Positions 1-8,443 are shown, counted from the first letter of the stretch. The stretch is DNA of 63,823 bases from Parabacteroides sp. (GCA_028707405.1 JAQWBH010000003.1:1928-65750), one strand, 5' to 3'. Numbers and translations are program-made. The notes: a model not told the origin generated them from the sequence alone.

Positions 1-100
1 TATAAACTTCGCTAAGCGTACCCCTATTCAACATAAAAAATATCAATAGCTTCTCATTACTTCCTTCCTAAAAAGTAATAAGCTTTACAATAAAAAGTAT

Positions 101-108
101 TACTTTTG
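101..108 (+). promoter_or_regulatory. Candidate -7 promoter element of the CE15 esterase gene
   Basis: TACTTTTG matches the Bacteroidota -7 consensus TAnnTTTG and lies 41 nt before the ATG at 150. No TTTG is found 19-20 nt upstream, so only half of the promoter is supported. AAAAAGTA occurs twice just upstream (70-77 and 92-99) and could be an operator, but this is weak. Confidence 0.4.
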
Positions 109-149
109 TAAGTAATTATATTACTCATTTATCTCCAACATATCCGTTT

Positions 150-1409
150 ATGAAAAAGAAAAGATTAACCTACTGGAAAACACTGCCGATAACGGGACTA
201 TGCCTCCTGCTCAGTCTTACTCTTGCGCAAGCACAAGAACCGAATGATGCCAATTATGATGAGAGCAAAGTGCCGCAATTCACTTTACCCGAGCTACTGA
301 AATGCAATAATGGACAAGAGATCATGACGGCGGAGCAATGGGAAAATATTCGCCGACCGGAACTGATGACGCTCTTCACTGAACAGATGTTCGGTAAAAT
401 GCCGACTGATAAAGTCGATATATCCTACAATAAACTTGATGATAATCATAGTGCCATCAACGGGAGTGCCACCCGGAAACAAATTGAAATAACTTTTAGT
501 CATAATGGTATAGAACATAAGGCCCTACTCCTAATGTATTTGCCTAACCAGATCAAAACACCCGTTGCAATGTTTTTCGGCTGCAACTTCCAGGGCAATC
601 AAAGTATTAATGACGATTCTGATATCATAGCTTCTTTCAACTCCAAAGCCGAACGCGGTTCCGCTAAATCGCGATGGCCAATTGAAAAGATCATTGATGC
701 CGGTTATGGCATTGCTACCGTATGGTATTTCGACTTCTTCCCGGATCAGAATGATGGCCAGAACAATAGTATTCTCACCCTTTTTGGAAAAAATAATGCC
801 GATGAACTGGCCGCAGATGAAGGGCAAGCTATTGCAGCCTGGTCGTGGGGAGTCTGTCGTGTGATGGACTATTTCGAAACAGACACGCAGATTAATGCAA
901 AGAAAATAATACTGTTAGGTCATTCGCGCTTAGGCAAAACAGCTTTATGGGCCGGTGCGCAAGATCAGCGTTTTGCTATCGTTATCTCTAATGAATCGGG
1001 CTGCGGTGGAGCCGCGCTCTCAAAGCGTGCTTATGGCGAAACGGTAAATCGTATTAACACCGCCTTCCCTCACTGGTTCTGCAAAAACTTCAGACAATAT
1101 AACCGCAATGAGAAGGCTTTGCCTTTCGATCAACATGAACTAATAGGGCTTATTGCTCCACGCCCCGTATACGTAGCCAGTGCGTTAGGCGACCAATGGA
1201 GTGATCCGAGAGGCGAATTTCTTTCTGCCTATTATGCCGGAGATGTATATAAACTTTACGGATACAAAGGATTGGAGTCGGATATTATGCCGGCTATCGA
1301 AAAGCCGGAACAGAACCGTGTAGCTTATCATATACGTAGCGGGAAACATGATGTAACAGATTTTGATTGGGACAATTATATTAAATTCGCCAATAAATGG
1401 TTGAAATAA
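150..1409 (+). CDS. Secreted CE15-family glucuronoyl esterase-like hydrolase
   Basis: The 419-aa alpha/beta hydrolase starts with a signal peptide (basic MKKKR, hydrophobic core, cleavage near AQAQ at about residue 29), so it is exported. The nucleophile motif GHSRLGK places the serine at residue 259. The downstream NESGCGG segment and a late histidine at about residue 400 in GKHDVT fit bacterial CE15 enzymes. Known members cleave the ester between glucuronic acid on xylan and lignin alcohols, and some bacterial members act on other uronate esters. It stands alone beside rplS with no SusC/D pair in view, so its substrate cannot be read from context. A related acetyl-xylan esterase-like hydrolase is the main alternative. 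Confidence 0.82.
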   Translation: MKKKRLTYWKTLPITGLCLLLSLTLAQAQEPNDANYDESKVPQFTLPELLKCNNGQEIMTAEQWENIRRPELMTLFTEQMFGKMPTDKVDISYNKLDDNHSAINGSATRKQIEITFSHNGIEHKALLLMYLPNQIKTPVAMFFGCNFQGNQSINDDSDIIASFNSKAERGSAKSRWPIEKIIDAGYGIATVWYFDFFPDQNDGQNNSILTLFGKNNADELAADEGQAIAAWSWGVCRVMDYFETDTQINAKKIILLGHSRLGKTALWAGAQDQRFAIVISNESGCGGAALSKRAYGETVNRINTAFPHWFCKNFRQYNRNEKALPFDQHELIGLIAPRPVYVASALGDQWSDPRGEFLSAYYAGDVYKLYGYKGLESDIMPAIEKPEQNRVAYHIRSGKHDVTDFDWDNYIKFANKWLK

Positions 1410-1421
1410 ATTTATTCAAAC

Positions 1422-1452
1422 TTGCATATCAAATAATTATTTCGTTACTTTG
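1422..1452 (+). promoter_or_regulatory. rplS promoter
   Basis: TTG at 1422-1424, a 20-nt spacer and TTACTTTG at 1445-1452 fit the Bacteroidota promoter with one mismatch in the -7 box. Transcription would start near 1459, giving a leader of about 84 nt before the ATG at 1543. Confidence 0.6.
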
Positions 1453-1542
1453 CACCCGCTTTACGTAATCTCTGGCGAAATGTAGTGGTTCGTTATATTG
1501 CGTTTCAACCAAATAATAAAACAAATAAAAAGCTATAAAACA

Positions 1543-1893
1543 ATGGATTTAATTAAAATCGCAGAAGAAGCGTTCGCTACAGAAAAGAAGAATTTTCCTT
1601 CTTTCAAGAGTGGCGATACCATCACGGTTGCATACCGTATCAAAGAAGGTAACAAGGAACGTATTCAGCAGTACAGAGGCGTTGTAATCAGCATTACAGG
1701 TCATGGTGAAAAGAAACGTTTCACTGTTCGCAAAATGTCTGAAAGCATTGGTGTAGAAAGAATTTTCCCGATGAATTCACCTTTCATCGAAAGTATTGAA
1801 TTGAACAAGGTAGGTAAAGTTCGTCGTGCAAAATTGTATTACTTGCGCAATCTTACCGGCAAGAAAGCTAGAATTAAAGAAAAAAGAGTCTGA
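1543..1893 (+). CDS. rplS: 50S ribosomal protein L19
   Basis: This is a 116-aa protein with the typical L19 layout: a short N-terminal helix, the [14 protein letters not shown] barrel start, the [10 protein letters not shown] segment and the basic tail [21 protein letters not shown]19 sits at the 30S-50S interface and helps form intersubunit bridges. I chose the ATG at 1543 over an in-frame TTG at 1498 because the residues added by the latter do not match the L19 N-terminus and lie in the probable leader. It is a single-gene transcript, bounded by its own promoter and a strong terminator. Many bacteria place rplS with rpsP, rimM and trmD; here it is alone, as is usual in Bacteroidota. Confidence 0.97.
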   Translation: MDLIKIAEEAFATEKKNFPSFKSGDTITVAYRIKEGNKERIQQYRGVVISITGHGEKKRFTVRKMSESIGVERIFPMNSPFIESIELNKVGKVRRAKLYYLRNLTGKKARIKEKRV

Positions 1894-1915
1894 TTTTTCT
1901 ACTTCGATCAAATAC

Positions 1916-1950
1916 AAAAAGGCTGCTTGAATTTATCAGGCAGCCTTTTT
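1916..1950 (+). terminator. Rho-independent terminator after rplS
   Basis: GGCTGC (1921-1926) pairs with GCAGCC (1940-1945), extended inward by a T-G wobble and TGA/TCA around a five-base loop. Five A residues precede the stem and five T residues follow, so it could work in both directions. Confidence 0.9.
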
Positions 1951-1979
1951 TATGATAAAGAAGAAAGAATAACGGGCGC

Positions 1980-2008
1980 TTCACCGATGAATTTAGCCGT
2001 TTCATCGA
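1980..2008 (+). promoter_or_regulatory. Paired 21-nt-spaced direct repeats, candidate LytTR operator
   Basis: TTCACCGA (1980-1987) recurs as TTCATCGA (2001-2008), exactly 21 nt apart, and the second copy ends 6 nt before the -33 box of the histidine kinase promoter. Direct repeats spaced two helical turns apart are typical of LytTR regulators such as AgrA. The same motif recurs before the stand-alone LytTR gene (4044-4093). I infer autoregulation by one of the two LytTR proteins encoded here. Confidence 0.6.
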
Positions 2009-2014
2009 TTATTG

Positions 2015-2045
2015 TTTGAGTCGAAAAAGTGTTTTATTACCTTTG
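2015..2045 (+). promoter_or_regulatory. Consensus promoter of the histidine kinase-regulator operon
   Basis: TTTG (2015-2018), a 19-nt spacer and TACCTTTG (2038-2045) match the Bacteroidota consensus fully. Transcription should start near 2052, about 14 nt before the ATG at 2066, which also rules out an upstream in-frame TTG at 2012 as the start. Confidence 0.8.
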
Positions 2046-2065
2046 TTACAGAAAATAAAAGAGCT

Positions 2066-3238
2066 ATGAAACGAAACGATATATTTATCGGTTTTACTAT
2101 CTCTGTCTTACTGAGTATTTTTGTTAACTCAACGATGCTCATGCGTAAAGCTTTTGACACTAATGATCATTACCAACATCTCGTCTCTTTCGAAAATTTT
2201 TTCCTTCTTTTTGCACTGATATGGTTTTTCCTCTTACCCTTCGTTTTGTATTTAGTTAATTATGAAATATATAAATGGGGAGATCACTGGTTTCACCATG
2301 TCGAATATAAAAGTATACTACTATCGGTTTTCGTCAGTTGTGTTATCTCATTAGGTGCATTCAGAAGCTATCCGACTGTTTATAAGTCTCTGCTAGAAAA
2401 CGTTGGTCCTGAGGATGTAAAAGAATATTTCGAACATCCCCGGCTTATAAAAAATGACATTCCTCCACATCAGCATATGTTTCCACATAACGGTCTTAAC
2501 CGGAACAATCTTTTCCCAAAACCAAGACCACCTTTCATGCACCCACTGTTTATGGAACATTTAATTATCTTGCTTACGATCATACTAAGCGTTTCACTGA
2601 TCCGCTTATTGAAAGGGCGACAACAGATGGAACTTGAAATGCAACAGCTAAAGACGGAGAAAATTCAGACTTCATATAATGCATTGATGGGACAAATCAA
2701 TCCGCATTTTCTTTTCAACTCACTCAACGGATTAAATTCTCTCATTCAAAACGATGAAAAAGAAAAAACACTGACTTACCTTGATGAATTATCGAATGTA
2801 TTCAGATATATCTTGCAAAGCAATAATAAGGAGATTGTCACCCTTGCTGAAGAATTGGAGTTTGTCAAAGCGTATGCCTATCTGCTGACCGTACGTTATG
2901 AAGGTAAATTATTTTTTTCAATACAGGCTGAACCAAAACTGCTATTATGGCATTTGCCCATATTAAGCATTTTACCGTTAATTGAAAATGCAGTAAAACA
3001 CAACATGATAAGCAAACAGTCACCGCTTCGGATTGATATCTATACAACCACCGACAACAATTTAATTGTATCCAATCACATCCAGCCCAAAATAGAGGAA
3101 GAGAACAGGAGCGGACTGGGATTGAAAAATCTGTGGGGAAGATATAGACTGCTCACGGGAAAAGATATTGTCATATCAAATAGAAACGAATATTTTAAAG
3201 TTACACTTCCTTTACTTAATGCCCCGCTAAACAAATGA
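2066..3238 (+). CDS. LytS/YpdA-type sensor histidine kinase
   Basis: This 390-aa protein has about four N-terminal membrane helices (roughly residues 8-28, 50-70, 85-105 and 165-185). A His_kinase domain follows, with INPHFLFNSLNGL placing the phospho-acceptor at His214. A GHKL ATPase domain comes last, with the N box LIENAVKHN and the glycine motif SGLGLKN. An extracytoplasmic loop of about 55 residues rich in H, P and N lies between helices 3 and 4 and may sense the signal. The protein should phosphorylate the response regulator that follows, whose ATG overlaps this stop codon by 4 nt. The start is set by the consensus promoter just upstream. The ligand is unknown. Confidence 0.9.
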   Translation: MKRNDIFIGFTISVLLSIFVNSTMLMRKAFDTNDHYQHLVSFENFFLLFALIWFFLLPFVLYLVNYEIYKWGDHWFHHVEYKSILLSVFVSCVISLGAFRSYPTVYKSLLENVGPEDVKEYFEHPRLIKNDIPPHQHMFPHNGLNRNNLFPKPRPPFMHPLFMEHLIILLTIILSVSLIRLLKGRQQMELEMQQLKTEKIQTSYNALMGQINPHFLFNSLNGLNSLIQNDEKEKTLTYLDELSNVFRYILQSNNKEIVTLAEELEFVKAYAYLLTVRYEGKLFFSIQAEPKLLLWHLPILSILPLIENAVKHNMISKQSPLRIDIYTTTDNNLIVSNHIQPKIEEENRSGLGLKNLWGRYRLLTGKDIVISNRNEYFKVTLPLLNAPLNK

Positions 3239-3993
3239 AAGCAGTAATTATTGAAGACGAAACAGCCGCTGTTATAAGCCTCAAAGCCATATTGGGACAA
3301 AACAGTGTGATGCCTGTTGAAATCGTTGCCGAACTGGACAGTATCAGCGAAAGTGTAGAATATTTCAGTTCAGCACCAAATCCGGATATCATCTTTATGG
3401 ACATTCACCTGGCCGACGGCTTGGCATTCAAAATATTTGAAATGGTTGAAATTAATGCGCCTGTTATTTTTACTACGGGATATGATGAATATGCACTACA
3501 GGCATTTCAGGTAAGCAGTATCGATTATCTCTTGAAACCAATCACCTTAATCTCGCTTGAAAGAGCTTTAAAGAAACTATATCTATTTAGCCCGGAAGAA
3601 CGCGATGAACATATCAGGCAAACAAACAACACGTTCCAACCAAATAAAATGATCAAAAGTCTGTTGGTTATGCTTCCTGATAAGTTTTATCCATTACTGA
3701 CAGAAAACATTTTATACTTTTATACGTCAAATGAAAAAGTAACCGCGTATACATCCGACGGACGACAACATCCAATAGATAAAACGCTGGACACTTTGAG
3801 TGAACAGCTTGACGGACAACTTTTCTTCCGAGCAAACCGTCAGTTCATCATTTCAAGAAAAGCAATCAAAGATATTGACCTCTGGTTCGGTAGCAGATTA
3901 TCAGTAAACTTGACTATTACTATACCCGAACGCATCATAATAAGCAAAACCAAAACTCCCTTATTCAAAAAATGGATATTAGCAGAAGAATAA
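3235..3993 (+). CDS. LytTR-family response regulator
   Basis: The 252-aa protein has a CheY-like receiver (residues 1-120; acidic pair in IIEDE, phospho-acceptor Asp56 in IIFMDIHL, and conserved KP in LLKPI). A LytTR DNA-binding domain follows (about residues 140-250; ENILYFYTSNEKVTAY, FFRANRQFIIS). It overlaps the kinase gene by ATGA, so the two are translationally coupled and form a two-component pair. LytTR proteins bind direct repeats about 21 nt apart; such repeats precede this operon and the next gene. Its targets beyond these are not visible here. Confidence 0.93.
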   Translation: MKAVIIEDETAAVISLKAILGQNSVMPVEIVAELDSISESVEYFSSAPNPDIIFMDIHLADGLAFKIFEMVEINAPVIFTTGYDEYALQAFQVSSIDYLLKPITLISLERALKKLYLFSPEERDEHIRQTNNTFQPNKMIKSLLVMLPDKFYPLLTENILYFYTSNEKVTAYTSDGRQHPIDKTLDTLSEQLDGQLFFRANRQFIISRKAIKDIDLWFGSRLSVNLTITIPERIIISKTKTPLFKKWILAEE

Positions 3994-4043
3994 CAACATC
4001 GCACCTTTTGCATCCATGTCGTTTCCCTTCCTCATCCGGTCGA

Positions 4044-4093
4044 TTCACCGACTAAAATTACTCAATTAGCGACGCTTAACCTTTCTTCACCGA
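4044..4093 (+). promoter_or_regulatory. Three 21-nt-phased repeats, candidate LytTR operator
   Basis: TTCACCGA at 4044-4051, a weaker ATTAGCGA at 4065-4072 and TTCACCGA at 4086-4093 begin exactly 21 nt apart. The middle copy sits 38 nt before the -7 box, almost the same place as the proximal copy in the kinase promoter (37 nt). The third copy lies in the -33 region, which has no TTTG, so the promoter may depend on activator binding. Confidence 0.6.
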
Positions 4094-4102
4094 AATAGCA
4101 AT

Positions 4103-4110
4103 TTACTTTG
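4103..4110 (+). promoter_or_regulatory. -7 element of the stand-alone LytTR gene
   Basis: TTACTTTG resembles the -7 consensus and would start transcription near 4117. No -33 TTTG is present; its place is taken by the third operator-like repeat. The leader segments before this gene and the kinase both contain GAAAATAAAA. Confidence 0.5.
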
Positions 4111-4140
4111 CTTCATATCAGAAAATAAAAAAAAAGCGCT

Positions 4141-4578
4141 ATGTTAAAATGTATCACTTTTGATGGAGACGCTTCAACATTAAATACGTTGATGAGTTAT
4201 TTTGAGAAGTTGGATAAAGCACTAAGTGAAGTCCACGATGTATTAAAGAAGGAGCAGAAAGGACAGCCGATCTTTGTCCGTGAAGGGACTAGAATTATCC
4301 ATTTGCATGAAGAAAATATTCTATATCTGGAAGGCTACGGCGATTATGTAAAGATTCATTGCAATAACAGCAAACCTCTTTTGTCACAAATCAGCCTCAA
4401 ACGCTTTGAAGAAAAGCTCGACAATACAAGGTTTTGTCGCGTTCACAGGTCATATATTGTCGCCCTTTCACAAATCAGCTATATTGAACATAAGCGCATC
4501 CGCATCGGAACAGATATGATTCCAATCAGCGATTCCTATTTGCCCGGACTGATGCATCGGATTGCACTTCCTGACTAA
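4141..4578 (+). CDS. Stand-alone LytTR DNA-binding protein without receiver
   Basis: The 145-aa protein consists of a short helical N-terminus (about 45 residues, not a receiver) and a full LytTR domain (GTRIIHLHEENILYLEGYGD, ISLKRFEEKL, FCRVHRSYIV). It lacks the aspartate pocket of response regulators, so it cannot be controlled by phosphorylation in the usual way. The helical N-terminus may allow dimer formation. It lies downstream of a LytTR two-component pair, and both transcription units have the same repeat motif in their promoters. I infer a small feed-forward or competing regulator of the same regulon. The cellular role is unknown. Confidence 0.85.
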   Translation: MLKCITFDGDASTLNTLMSYFEKLDKALSEVHDVLKKEQKGQPIFVREGTRIIHLHEENILYLEGYGDYVKIHCNNSKPLLSQISLKRFEEKLDNTRFCRVHRSYIVALSQISYIEHKRIRIGTDMIPISDSYLPGLMHRIALPD

Positions 4579-4593
4579 TTGCAGGATAACATC

Positions 4594-5850
4594 CTATAGC
4601 TTGACTCTATACATTAGCTCACTCAATGTATAAGTGATTGTAATGCCTGTCCAATTCCGTTGTAGTGCATTCTTATTCAACTTCAACTGATCATAAAACA
4701 GAGATAAGTTTATTCGTCCATTTAACACCGGAAATCCCATTCCGGCAGTTATCCGATAAGAATAACCGGATTGCGAATTGACATGCATATAAGGAGTGGA
4801 AATATCCAAACCAAACTTATACTGTGTCCGTTTCCAAAAATGTTCCGACGAATACTTAGCCGGATAATAAGTAGTACCAAGTTTCAATGAATGTGTGTCA
4901 TTGAAAGTAATGCGACTGTCGTTTGAAACGAGTGTACTATATTTCTGAAACAAATAATCGAGCGCATATGTCCATTGTTTATATTGAAAAGACGCTCCGG
5001 CACCAATAAACAGTGGAAGTTTTTCCTTAAGATCGTTCATCGGATAATCGGTCGCAGTGGTTGCAGTAGAAGATGTAGAGCTACTTGTACTGCTGCTTGT
5101 TGCATATATTGTTTTTGAGCGCCCCAATGACAATGTTTGCGGCAAACCATACACGGCGCCAACCGTTAATGACAAATCACGTCCTAACCGACGTTGATAC
5201 TGTATGCCTCCGTCAAGCGTAAATGTACGTCCTGTCAGCTTTTGCTTTTCATACATCACTCCTTGAGTTTCGGTCTCAGTGATATTACCAAATACATAAT
5301 TCACATTAATACCTAGTGACAAAGAAGGCAAAAGACAAAAAGCATTCGATAAACGAACTTTTGAGAATCCGCCGTCACCTTCAAATGTACTACTATAATA
5401 TGATCCGGGAGAACCTTCCAGTGGTTCAGTCGACTTAAAATAATACCCGACAGAACTGTATGGCGACAATCCTACTGCTACATACCACCGCTTATACATA
5501 CGCGCTCCTAATGAAAAATGGCCCAAATTACCAGTGAAAGCATTGTTTCCGTCTCCCTTGGATTTATAATTCTCCCATTTTAGAAAAGAAGATGCTTCAA
5601 AGAACAAGTGCATACTATCCAAAGCGGTCAGTGCTGCAGGATTTGTGACATTAATCAATTCATTTCCTCTCATACCATATGCAACACCCCCCATACCTGC
5701 ATTATAACCATATAAACCTTCATCAATTTCTCCTATACCAAACATAGAGTAAGGAGACGATGTCATTACATTCTGTGCCTGCAAACAAACAACGGCAAAC
5801 AGAGATAGAATTGTAAAATATATCCTAAATTGTTTATTAGTAACTTTCAT
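4594..5850 (-). CDS. Outer-membrane beta-barrel protein linked to DUF4270
   Basis: The 418-aa protein has a signal peptide ending near LQAQ (residue 26). It continues with alternating hydrophobic and polar strands rich in Y, G, S and aromatic residues, as in outer-membrane barrels. The opening SSPYSMFGIGEI and the NPAAL motif recall the FadL/OmpP1-like group. A serine/threonine tract around residues 252-266 is low complexity and probably a surface loop. The gene overlaps the preceding DUF4270 lipoprotein gene by 14 nt, so the two are coupled and probably act at the same outer-membrane site. Transported substrate, if any, is unknown. An AGGAT/ATCCT dyad (4583-4595) covers its stop codon where it meets the converging LytTR gene. 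Confidence 0.7.
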   Translation of the reverse strand: MKVTNKQFRIYFTILSLFAVVCLQAQNVMTSSPYSMFGIGEIDEGLYGYNAGMGGVAYGMRGNELINVTNPAALTALDSMHLFFEASSFLKWENYKSKGDGNNAFTGNLGHFSLGARMYKRWYVAVGLSPYSSVGYYFKSTEPLEGSPGSYYSSTFEGDGGFSKVRLSNAFCLLPSLSLGINVNYVFGNITETETQGVMYEKQKLTGRTFTLDGGIQYQRRLGRDLSLTVGAVYGLPQTLSLGRSKTIYATSSSTSSSTSSTATTATDYPMNDLKEKLPLFIGAGASFQYKQWTYALDYLFQKYSTLVSNDSRITFNDTHSLKLGTTYYPAKYSSEHFWKRTQYKFGLDISTPYMHVNSQSGYSYRITAGMGFPVLNGRINLSLFYDQLKLNKNALQRNWTGITITYTLSELMYRVKL

Positions 5851-7156
5851 ATACCTTATAGATTAATTGTAATACAATAGGTGACTTACCCTTTTGGTCG
5901 CTGACCGTCAGATTTCGTAATGTCTTTGTATACTCATCTTCATTGAAAACCAGTTGTAAATTGTGTTTATACATTCCGAAAGTGCCAAGTTCTTCTTGCA
6001 TAAATGTTGTGATATCAAATAAATAGTATGTCTTTTCGGCAAAAGTTTCATCCCTGACTAATGTTCCACCTTGAACTTCTGTGCCAAGATAATCTTTCAC
6101 AGCATCGGTAACCACATTATTTTCATCCGTAATATACAAGAAGATACTGTCCGGCAAAGCATTAAAATCCGAATAGGTTCCTACTTCGGGATATATTTTC
6201 AGAGATGCAGACTCGATAGAAACTCGCTTGCCCTGATCCAATATATTATTAAGGTAAGGGAATTTCAAACGGGTAAACCACCCTATGCCGCCGAAAATCA
6301 AACCACGATTCCCCAGATTTTCTGAAGAGACCTCCACCTTCTTAAAAGGCAAACCATTGAGCATTGTTCCTGTACGATCATGATCAATATGATAAAACTC
6401 ATTGGAGGTATTTGGATGAATCACACATTCTTTTGATACATTCAGCTCACTGGACACATGATATCTAATAATGATCGCAGCAGCAGTGTCATCTACAGCA
6501 AACGCCATAAGAGCATTACAGTTATCTTGCGACGGCACAATAGCTATTCCTTTAAAGTAGTCTTCGAAATGATCGGTAGATACTGATTGGTCATTATTAT
6601 GTAAACGGGTTAGTAAGTCTTTCCCCATTTCATCCGGCAAACGAACTTCAATTCTATTATCTTCCGAACTAGATTTCGGGCGGAATCTGAATGACGTTAT
6701 CGACTCCGGAGCATATGCAAAAGAAGCATTATTATAGAGATATCCATTATCATTCAACACCACCTTCTCCTGAATACGATGTAAAGAGAAATACTGATAC
6801 TTGGTTGTGTCACCAATTGAATAACCATTATACTTAAGCACAAAAACCAATGAATCAAAAACAAGTGTTTCATCAGCATCCGAAGTAAAAGAAGGAGCGG
6901 AATAAGGAATGTAGGAAGTTGAAGAGACTGTACCCCAAAGTGAATGCGTATATTTGCCTGCTAAAGCAACACCTTTTCCACTTGTCTCCAGTGAATCTAT
7001 TAAGGAAGATGAAAGAAGTACTGTACTCGTGTCTGTCGAGACATTACGAAAAGAAGTATCTACAAGGCTCTCGCCGTATGTATTGTTCTCATCATAGCAT
7101 GAATAAAAACAACATGCAACAATAAAAAAAAACAAGATAAATAAAAATTTCTTCAT
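5837..7156 (-). CDS. DUF4270 family lipoprotein
   Basis: This 439-aa protein has a lipoprotein signal with the lipidated cysteine at residue 20 (FYSC followed by YDEN). Acidic residues right after the cysteine resemble the surface-export signal known in Bacteroidota lipoproteins, so a cell-surface position is likely. The body is rich in beta-strands with repeated LxIYPE and DITTFMQE-like segments, typical of DUF4270. Function of the family is unknown. It is followed, with 14-nt overlap, by a beta-barrel gene and is divergent from a Kelch/DUF4907 pair, so the four genes look like one surface module. Confidence 0.8.
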   Translation of the reverse strand: MKKFLFILFFFIVACCFYSCYDENNTYGESLVDTSFRNVSTDTSTVLLSSSLIDSLETSGKGVALAGKYTHSLWGTVSSTSYIPYSAPSFTSDADETLVFDSLVFVLKYNGYSIGDTTKYQYFSLHRIQEKVVLNDNGYLYNNASFAYAPESITSFRFRPKSSSEDNRIEVRLPDEMGKDLLTRLHNNDQSVSTDHFEDYFKGIAIVPSQDNCNALMAFAVDDTAAAIIIRYHVSSELNVSKECVIHPNTSNEFYHIDHDRTGTMLNGLPFKKVEVSSENLGNRGLIFGGIGWFTRLKFPYLNNILDQGKRVSIESASLKIYPEVGTYSDFNALPDSIFLYITDENNVVTDAVKDYLGTEVQGGTLVRDETFAEKTYYLFDITTFMQEELGTFGMYKHNLQLVFNEDEYTKTLRNLTVSDQKGKSPIVLQLIYKVYESY

Positions 7157-7377
7157 ATATTTGCTTACAATATTGTAATTTGTATGTATATTTGTAGTGC
7201 AAAAGAGATCAAATACTTTCTAACCTGCAAGAAAAACCTGTAAACATGGTTTTTTATTCGGTTAATAAGGGATATCTATGGACTAAAGGTCGTTTGGACT
7301 ATTTCGGGGTTTCATATTTGCTTTCACCCGATTGAGAGGCCAGTTCGTCGGAAAGTTTGGGCAGTTTGTCGATTTAA

Positions 7378-7409
7378 TTTGTATGAGGACAAAAAGACCT
7401 GTTCTTTTG
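7378..7409 (+). promoter_or_regulatory. Promoter of the Kelch-DUF4907 operon
   Basis: TTTG (7378-7381), a 20-nt spacer and TTCTTTTG (7402-7409) fit the Bacteroidota consensus with one mismatch. The start would be near 7416, about 23 nt before the ATG at 7439, which favours that ATG over a GTG at 7427. Confidence 0.7.
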
Positions 7410-7438
7410 TACCAGATAATTAATTAGTGAAAGCAAAT

Positions 7439-8443
7439 ATGGTAACGAAAAAGAAATTATACATATACTTAATAGCTTTTTTACCCTTGGTTATTGCTTC
7501 ATGTAGCAGTGATGACGATGATAACTTAATCGGTTATTGGGTTAAAGTTTCAGATTTTGATGGACTAGCACGAAGTGATGCTTCATCATTTACAATAAGT
7601 AATAAAGGATATATAGTATGTGGATACGACGGGAAGAAGCGTCTTTCCGATCTATGGGAATACAATATGGATGCAGATTCTTGGACTCAGAAAGCAGATT
7701 TTCCGGGTGTTGCCAGAAACTCAGCCACAGCGTTTGCCATAGATGATAAAGGATATTTTGGTACAGGATATGATGGCGAAAATTATTTAAACGATTTCTA
7801 TGAATATAACCCATCGAATAATACATGGACAAAAGAAGCTGATTTCCCGGGCACGGCACGTTACGGCGCAGTTGCATTTGGCGTTTCGGGTAAAGGATAT
7901 GTAGGAGCCGGATATGACGGCAATTATTTGAAAGACTTCTATTCTTACAATCCTTCAAATGGTACTTGGACTCAAATAACCAGTATTGGCGGAACCAAAC
8001 GTATGGGAGCTACAAGTTTTGTCATTAACGACGAAGCGTATGTTTGTTGTGGTGTAAATAATGGAACCTATGTTGATGACTTTTGGAAATTTAATCCATC
8101 AACAGGCTCTTGGACACAACTTCGCGATATCAGTAATACATCTGATGATGATTATGATGATGATTACGAAATCACACGCACAAATGCCAATGCATTAGTT
8201 ATTGACGGCATTGCTTATATAACATGCGGTGAACAAAGTGGCGTTCGCAAAGATACATGGAAGTATTATCCTTCCACTGATTTGTGGGAACAGGTACACG
8301 ATTTTAAAGGGACAACACGTACAGTGGCAGTTTCTTTTTCTAATGGGACAAGGGGCTTTATTGCAACGGGAAAAAGTAGCACATACCGCTTTGATGATAT
8401 TTGGGAACTACATCCAACTGAGTATGATCCCGATGATGATTAA
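7439..8443 (+). CDS. Kelch-repeat lipoprotein
   Basis: The 334-aa protein carries a lipoprotein signal with cysteine 22 (VIASC) followed by SSDDDD, an acidic tail expected to direct it to the cell surface. It then has about six Kelch-type repeats of 45-50 residues with the pattern GYxGxGYDG, DFYEYNP, TWT and DFPGxAR, forming a predicted beta-propeller. An Asp/Tyr-rich insert lies near residues 235-245 and the C-terminus is acidic (DPDDD). Such propellers usually bind proteins or glycans. The DUF4907 gene follows after 12 nt. Partner and ligand are unknown; a galactose-oxidase-like enzyme role is possible but no copper ligands are evident. Confidence 0.85.
   Translation: MVTKKKLYIYLIAFLPLVIASCSSDDDDNLIGYWVKVSDFDGLARSDASSFTISNKGYIVCGYDGKKRLSDLWEYNMDADSWTQKADFPGVARNSATAFAIDDKGYFGTGYDGENYLNDFYEYNPSNNTWTKEADFPGTARYGAVAFGVSGKGYVGAGYDGNYLKDFYSYNPSNGTWTQITSIGGTKRMGATSFVINDEAYVCCGVNNGTYVDDFWKFNPSTGSWTQLRDISNTSDDDYDDDYEITRTNANALVIDGIAYITCGEQSGVRKDTWKYYPSTDLWEQVHDFKGTTRTVAVSFSNGTRGFIATGKSSTYRFDDIWELHPTEYDPDDD

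Noticed and set aside
1498..1542. Upstream TTG start for rplS
   Set aside because: The added residues do not resemble L19 and fall in the probable structured leader.
2012..2065. Upstream TTG start for the histidine kinase
   Set aside because: It precedes the -7 box and predicted transcription start, so it cannot be in the mRNA.
5060..5105. Serine/threonine codon repeat in the beta-barrel gene as a possible phase-variable tract
   Set aside because: The repeat is imperfect and made of mixed codons, not a simple-unit tract that would slip readily.
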